A stretch of DNA of 9,888 nucleotides from JAMIFN01 sp964608575 (GTDB taxonomy: Bacteria; Pseudomonadota; Gammaproteobacteria; Burkholderiales; Burkholderiaceae_C): NCBI GenBank assembly GCA_964608575.1, contig CAZSPW010000070.1, positions 1 to 9,888 of the forward strand, written 5' to 3'. The notes below the pieces were generated by a model. That model saw only the letters and a program-made list of their open reading frames with translations, was not told where the DNA came from and ran no database searches. Of this stretch, positions 6,814 through 9,888 are shown one piece after another. The position numbers were made by a program, and so were the translations under genes. The stretch's first letter is position 1; every line of letters starts with the position of its first letter.

Positions 6814-6837
6814 AGCTGCTCAGGCAGATTTGGCGGC
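6814..6837 (-). repeat. Dispersed repeat, copy B (inverted)
   Basis: Read on the minus strand, these 24 bases match 9861-9884 with a single difference (CCTGAGC against CCTGGGC). Weaker similarity runs some 15 bases further on the 5' side of the repeat, into a T-rich stretch, so the related segment may be about 39 bases. The core forms a short hairpin (CTGC-TCAG-GCAG on the plus strand). It lies in the 82-base gap between the TM2 gene and the AI-2E family gene. Confidence 0.7.
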
Positions 6838-6866
6838 GAAAAACCATAAAAACCTTCTAATTTTCT

Positions 6867-7913
6867 ATGCCTGTGCGCCCTTCTTCACCCCAAACGCGAA
6901 CGCCCCACACGCCAGTTACCCGCACCCAATGGGGCGCTTTTGTTCTGGCGGTGGTCTTGCTGCTGCTGTTGCTGCATTTGCACTTGCTCTTGGCCTTGCT
7001 CAGTGCTTTGGCAACTTACAGCCTGTATCAGGCCTTGGTGGCTTGGTTTTCGCGTCGCATGGGCTGGCGCTGGGCTGAAGCTTGCACCTTGGCCGTTGTG
7101 CTGCTTGCAACTGCTGCCCTGGGCTGGTTTATCTATGCGGGGGTGTCCGAGCTGCACGAGGCCTATCGCAGCGGCAAGATAGACAATTTGCTGGCCAGCG
7201 TCTTAGCCACCTTGCATCAATTGGATAGCTGGCTGCCGCTTTGGCTGCAAGAAAAACTGCCGCAGACCTCTGCCCAAGCGCAGCAATTGCTGCTCGATTG
7301 GTCAGATGCACACCCCGGCAGCTTGAAAACTGCAGGGCAATGGGCGGGGCGCGCTAGCGCGCATTTGTTGATCGGCGTTGTCGTCGGCTTTTTAGCGGGC
7401 GCATCGCCCCTGCCTCCGCCGCAAGGCCTGAGCGAATTTGTGCAAGCTTGGCGCGGGCGCTTGCAGCAGCTCTATGCCGCTTTTCGTGATGTTGTCTCTG
7501 CGCAGCTGCGCATCTCTGCGGTCAATACCGCGCTCACCGCCATCTTCTTACTAGTAGTGCTGCCCATCTTGGGTTACCACCTACCCTTGGGCATGGCCTT
7601 GGTGGTGATTACCTTTGTAGCTGGCTTGCTTCCTATCGTGGGCAATTTAATTTCCAATACCGCCATCACCCTAGTGGCGCTGACTATCTCGCCCTGGCTG
7701 GCCGTAGCGGCATTGCTGTTTCTGGTCGGGATTCATAAATTGGAGTACTTCATCAACGCCAAAATCATGGGGCATAAATTGCGTGTGCGCACCTATGAGT
7801 TATTGGCCGTCATGCTGGTGATGGAGGCGGCATTCGGCATTGGTGGCTTGGTCGCAGCCCCCGTGTACTACGCCTGGCTCACACGAGAGCTGCGCGACTT
7901 ACGCATTTTTTAA
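6867..7913 (+). CDS. AI-2E/PerM family membrane transporter
   Basis: A 348-residue polytopic inner-membrane protein of the AI-2E transporter superfamily (PerM/TqsA-like). It shows the family layout: N-terminal hydrophobic segments at about 23-50 and 73-92, a long partly amphipathic middle region (95-165), then a cluster of spans at about 165-178, 222-240, 241-258 and 262-288. Family motifs are AQLRISAVNTALTAIFL (212-228), GLLPIVGNLISN (253-264), KLEYFINAKIMG (291-302) and a final glycine-rich span (AFGIGGLVAAPVYYAW). Substrate cannot be told from sequence: members have been linked to autoinducer-2 export, sodium/proton exchange and other roles. The ATG at 6867 lacks a recognisable Shine-Dalgarno site. 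rplU follows but has its own promoter. Confidence 0.9.
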   Translation: MPVRPSSPQTRTPHTPVTRTQWGAFVLAVVLLLLLLHLHLLLALLSALATYSLYQALVAWFSRRMGWRWAEACTLAVVLLATAALGWFIYAGVSELHEAYRSGKIDNLLASVLATLHQLDSWLPLWLQEKLPQTSAQAQQLLLDWSDAHPGSLKTAGQWAGRASAHLLIGVVVGFLAGASPLPPPQGLSEFVQAWRGRLQQLYAAFRDVVSAQLRISAVNTALTAIFLLVVLPILGYHLPLGMALVVITFVAGLLPIVGNLISNTAITLVALTISPWLAVAALLFLVGIHKLEYFINAKIMGHKLRVRTYELLAVMLVMEAAFGIGGLVAAPVYYAWLTRELRDLRIF

Positions 7914-7948
7914 GCCTTTGATTTTCATGGCCATTGCGCTGCATGGGC

Positions 7949-7954
7949 TATAAT
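7949..7954 (+). promoter_or_regulatory. Probable -10 element of the rplU-rpmA promoter
   Basis: A perfect TATAAT lies 56 bases upstream of the rplU start codon, followed by a GC-rich stretch (CCTCGGC) before the expected transcription start near 7961. Such GC-rich discriminators are typical of stringently controlled translation-machinery promoters, so repression by ppGpp/DksA is a reasonable inference. No good -35 hexamer is seen at the usual 16-18 base spacing, so the element rests on the -10 and its position alone. Confidence 0.65.
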
Positions 7955-7962
7955 CCTCGGCT

Positions 7963-7989
7963 CTTTGCACCAAATGGGTTGGCGCAAAG
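7963..7989 (+). promoter_or_regulatory. Hairpin in the rplU leader RNA
   Basis: CTTTGCACCAA (7963-7973) and TTGGCGCAAAG (7979-7989) pair as a 10-base-pair stem with one A-C mismatch and the loop ATGGG. With transcription starting near 7961 this hairpin would be at the extreme 5' end of the message, about 21 bases before the rplU start codon. Possible roles are protection of the 5' end from decay or binding of a ribosomal protein for feedback control; the sequence does not decide between them. No T-run follows directly, so it is not a standard terminator. Confidence 0.6.
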
Positions 7990-8010
7990 GTTTAAATTAG
8001 GAATTTCCTC

Positions 8011-8325
8011 ATGTACGCAGTCATAAAAACTGGTGGCAAGCAGTATCGCGTTGCCGCTGGCGATAAATTGAAAATAGAACAGATCGCTGCGGATGTGGGC
8101 GGTGATGTCACCTTCTCCGAAGTTCTGGCCGTTGGTAACGGTGCAGATTTGGTAGTTGGCGCGCCTCTCGTATCTGGTGCTACTGTAGTGGCTAAGGTCG
8201 TGTCTCACGGCCGTGGCGAAAAAGTTCGCATTTTCAAAATGCGCCGCCGCAAACACTATCAAAAACGCCAAGGCCATCGCCAAAACTTTACTGAGGTAGA
8301 GATCTCTACCATCAACGCTAAATAA
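8011..8325 (+). CDS. rplU: 50S ribosomal protein L21
   Basis: A structural protein of the large ribosomal subunit that binds 23S rRNA. The 104-residue length is normal and the family pattern is complete: MYAVIKTGGKQYRVAAGDKL at the start, the KVVSHGRGEKVRIFKMRRRK segment, and the HYQKRQGHRQNFTEVEI signature near the C-terminus. AGGAA seven bases before the ATG is the ribosome binding site. It is the first gene of the rplU-rpmA unit, preceded by a TATAAT box and a leader hairpin, and rpmA follows after 21 bases. Confidence 0.98.
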   Translation: MYAVIKTGGKQYRVAAGDKLKIEQIAADVGGDVTFSEVLAVGNGADLVVGAPLVSGATVVAKVVSHGRGEKVRIFKMRRRKHYQKRQGHRQNFTEVEISTINAK

Positions 8326-8346
8326 TTGCACAAGGAGTAAAACACC

Positions 8347-8610
8347 ATGGCACAGAAAAAAGGCGGCGGCTCCACGCGCAACGGTCGCGACTCGAAACCT
8401 AAGATGCTCGGCGTCAAGGCTTTCGGCGGCCAAACCATCACTGCTGGCTCTATCATCGTGCGCCAGCGCGGCACTAAATTCCACGCAGGCAGCAATGTCG
8501 GTTGTGGTCGCGATCACAGCCTGTTTGCGCTGGTCGATGGCGTGGTGTCTTTCCGTCACCAAGGCGCTTTGAACAAGCACACCGTGGTGATCACGCCTAT
8601 CGCAGCTTAA
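8347..8610 (+). CDS. rpmA: 50S ribosomal protein L27
   Basis: A large-subunit protein whose N-terminal tail reaches toward the peptidyl transferase centre. The 87-residue sequence is typical: MAQKKGGGSTRNGRDSKPKM at the start, GVKAFGGQTITAGSIIVRQR, and GTKFHAGSNVGCGRDHSLFA. The N-terminus begins directly with AQKKGGGS, so it lacks the extra cleavable leader seen in Firmicutes and some other bacteria. AAGGAG nine bases upstream is the ribosome binding site. The gene is followed by a strong intrinsic terminator before obgE. Confidence 0.98.
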   Translation: MAQKKGGGSTRNGRDSKPKMLGVKAFGGQTITAGSIIVRQRGTKFHAGSNVGCGRDHSLFALVDGVVSFRHQGALNKHTVVITPIAA

Positions 8611-8632
8611 TTCTTTAAGCGGCATTTGCGTC

Positions 8633-8669
8633 AAGCCTCGCTGCTTTCAGCGGGGCTTTGTTGTTTTTT
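8633..8669 (+). terminator. Intrinsic terminator between rpmA and obgE
   Basis: AAGCCTCGCTG (8633-8643), loop CTTT and CAGCGGGGCTT (8648-8658) form an 11-pair stem with one T-G wobble, followed by a T-rich tail ending in six T (8664-8669). It lies 22 bases after the rpmA stop codon and 34 bases before the obgE start, so it should end or reduce transcription from the ribosomal promoter before obgE. Confidence 0.88.
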
Positions 8670-8703
8670 AAGGCAGCGGCAGTGGCCGCAAAAGGAGCGC
8701 AAG

Positions 8704-9843
8704 ATGAAATTTGTTGACGAAGCCTATATCGATGTTTTTGCAGGCGACGGTGGCAATGGCTGCGTGTCTTTTCGCCACGAAAAATACAAAGAATTTGGCG
8801 GCCCAGACGGCGGCGACGGTGGCCGTGGCGGCCATGTGTGGGCTGTGGCCGATGTCAACCTCAACACCTTGGTCGATTTTCGCTACAGCAAACGCCACGA
8901 AGCAGGCCGTGGCCAGCATGGCATGGGCAGCGATATGTTTGGCGGCGCAGGCCACGACATCACCCTGAAAATGCCTGTAGGCACCATTCTGTGCGACGCG
9001 GAAACTGGCGAGCAACTGTATGAATTGCTGACCCCGGGCGAAAAGATTTTGATCGCCAAAGGCGGTGACGGTGGCTTTGGCAATCTGCGCTTTAAATCCG
9101 CCATCAACCGCGCGCCACGGCAAAAAACCCCAGGCTGGCCGGGCGAAAAAAAATCCCTCAAGTTGGAATTGAAAGTGCTGGCCGATGTCGGTTTGCTGGG
9201 TATGCCCAATGCAGGCAAATCCACTTTTATTGCCGCCGTCAGCAATGCCCGCCCCAAAATTGCCGATTACCCCTTCACCACCTTGCACCCCAATTTGGGT
9301 GTGGTGCGCGTGGGGCCAGAACAAAGCTTTGTCGTGGCCGATATTCCTGGCCTGATTGAAGGCGCAAGTGAAGGCGCAGGCCTGGGGCATCAATTCCTGC
9401 GCCATTTGCAGCGCACTCGGCTATTGCTGCATGTGGTCGATATGGCGCCGTTTGACGAAGCCGTGGACCCCGTCGCGCAGGCCAAAGCGATTGTGGGGGA
9501 GCTGAAAAAATACGACGACAAGCTCTACGCCAAACCGCGTTGGATCGTGCTGAACAAATTAGACATGGTGGCGGCTGAGGAGCGCGCAGCGCGCGTCGCC
9601 GATTTCAAAAAACGCTATGCCAAGGCGATGAAAATCAAACTCGCCGATATGCCGCCCGTGTTTGATATTTCAGCCCTGACGCGCGAGGGCTGCCAAAATT
9701 TGGTGCATGCCATCTACGCCCATGTAGCCAAGGTGCAGGCGCAAGAGCAGGGCATAGTGGAGGCCGATGTGCGTTTTGATGCCCCTGAGCCTAGGACCTC
9801 TACTGCTTACGAGGCCGACCCTAGCGACCCACGATTTTCTTGA
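8704..9843 (+). CDS. obgE: Obg GTPase (ObgE/CgtA)
   Basis: An essential GTPase that takes part in late assembly of the 50S subunit and is linked to the stringent response. The start at 8704 is chosen for AAAGGAG six bases upstream and the canonical N-terminus MKFVDEAYIDVFAGDGGNG; the frame stays open for 26 codons upstream but that part overlaps the terminator. Residues 1-159 form the glycine-rich Obg fold (GGPDGGDGGRGG at 32-43, GGDGGFGN at 120-127). The G domain follows: G1 GMPNAGKST (166-174), switch I FTTLHPN (191-197), G3 DIPGLIEG (213-220), G4 NKLD (284-287) and G5 SAL (323-325). At 379 residues it is normal for proteobacteria; after the G domain there is only a short acidic tail and no Firmicutes-type OCT domain. 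Confidence 0.98.
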   Translation: MKFVDEAYIDVFAGDGGNGCVSFRHEKYKEFGGPDGGDGGRGGHVWAVADVNLNTLVDFRYSKRHEAGRGQHGMGSDMFGGAGHDITLKMPVGTILCDAETGEQLYELLTPGEKILIAKGGDGGFGNLRFKSAINRAPRQKTPGWPGEKKSLKLELKVLADVGLLGMPNAGKSTFIAAVSNARPKIADYPFTTLHPNLGVVRVGPEQSFVVADIPGLIEGASEGAGLGHQFLRHLQRTRLLLHVVDMAPFDEAVDPVAQAKAIVGELKKYDDKLYAKPRWIVLNKLDMVAAEERAARVADFKKRYAKAMKIKLADMPPVFDISALTREGCQNLVHAIYAHVAKVQAQEQGIVEADVRFDAPEPRTSTAYEADPSDPRFS

Positions 9844-9847
9844 TGTT

Positions 9848-9869
9848 TTTGGCGGTTTAGGCCGCCAAA
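9848..9869. repeat. Perfect hairpin just downstream of obgE
   Basis: TTTGGCGG (9848-9855) and CCGCCAAA (9862-9869) form an 8-pair perfect stem around TTTAGG, starting five bases after the obgE stop codon. No T-run follows in either direction, so it is not a standard intrinsic terminator. Its right arm overlaps dispersed repeat copy C. It could protect the 3' end of the message or be part of a REP-like element. Confidence 0.6.
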
Positions 9870-9888
9870 TCTGCCTGGGCAGCTATGA
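9861..9888 (+). repeat. Dispersed repeat, copy C (runs to the window edge)
   Basis: The first 24 bases (9861-9884) match copy B at 6814-6837 in inverted orientation with one mismatch, and 9871-9888 match copy A at 2869-2886 with one mismatch. With the adjacent stem at 9848-9869 this copy holds two neighbouring hairpins. It may extend past the end of the window. Confidence 0.65.

Noticed and set aside
7948..8634. A 228-codon open frame on the minus strand
   Set aside because: It is antisense to rplU and rpmA and crosses their promoter and leader; the protein resembles nothing known.
8668..9405. A 245-codon open frame on the minus strand
   Set aside because: It lies wholly antisense to obgE, whose protein is unmistakable; the frame has no ribosome binding site or known family and is a product of the codon use of obgE.
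9848..9869. Hairpin after obgE as an intrinsic terminator
   Set aside because: The stem is perfect but no T-run follows on either strand, so it is listed only as a hairpin next to the dispersed repeat.
1..9888. Mobile element, phage, CRISPR, toxin-antitoxin or defence system
   Set aside because: No transposase, integrase, spaced repeat array, tRNA attachment site or known defence family is seen; all intact genes are housekeeping or common membrane proteins.

Overview
The window is ordinary chromosomal DNA from a betaproteobacterium, most likely of the order Burkholderiales. The grounds are the type II citrate synthase preceded by sdhE, the yafS-like/gloB/mltD block, and rplU-rpmA followed directly by obgE. 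These are judgements from protein sequence and gene order; no database search was possible. The genes look intact. I see no insertion sequence, phage gene, CRISPR array, tRNA or rRNA.

Layout: positions 1-146 (minus strand) hold the first 48 codons of an exported protein that runs off the left edge. About 340 bases without a gene follow. From 3656 down to 584 on the minus strand lies a run of four genes: a YafS-like methyltransferase, hscB (iron-sulfur co-chaperone), sdhE (flavinylation factor for succinate dehydrogenase) and gltA (citrate synthase). It ends in a clear intrinsic terminator at 486-511. Divergent from it, on the plus strand, are gloB (glyoxalase II), mltD (lytic transglycosylase lipoprotein with a lysine-rich tail), a small TM2-domain membrane protein and an AI-2E/PerM family membrane protein. 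The right third is the ribosomal block: a promoter and leader hairpin, rplU (L21), rpmA (L27), an intrinsic terminator, then obgE (ribosome-assembly GTPase).

The genes serve central functions: entry to the TCA cycle and maturation of succinate dehydrogenase (gltA, sdhE, and hscB through Fe-S supply), methylglyoxal detoxification (gloB), cell-wall remodelling (mltD) and ribosome production (rplU, rpmA, obgE).

I found no convincing undescribed system. The points most worth a second look are a short dispersed repeat with palindromic core CTGCCTGRGCAGCT present three times (2869-2886, 6814-6837 inverted, 9861-9888), the placement of hscB beside sdhE-gltA with neither the isc genes nor sdhCDAB in view, the hairpin at the start of the rplU transcript, the terminator between rpmA and obgE, and the repeat-built basic tail of MltD.
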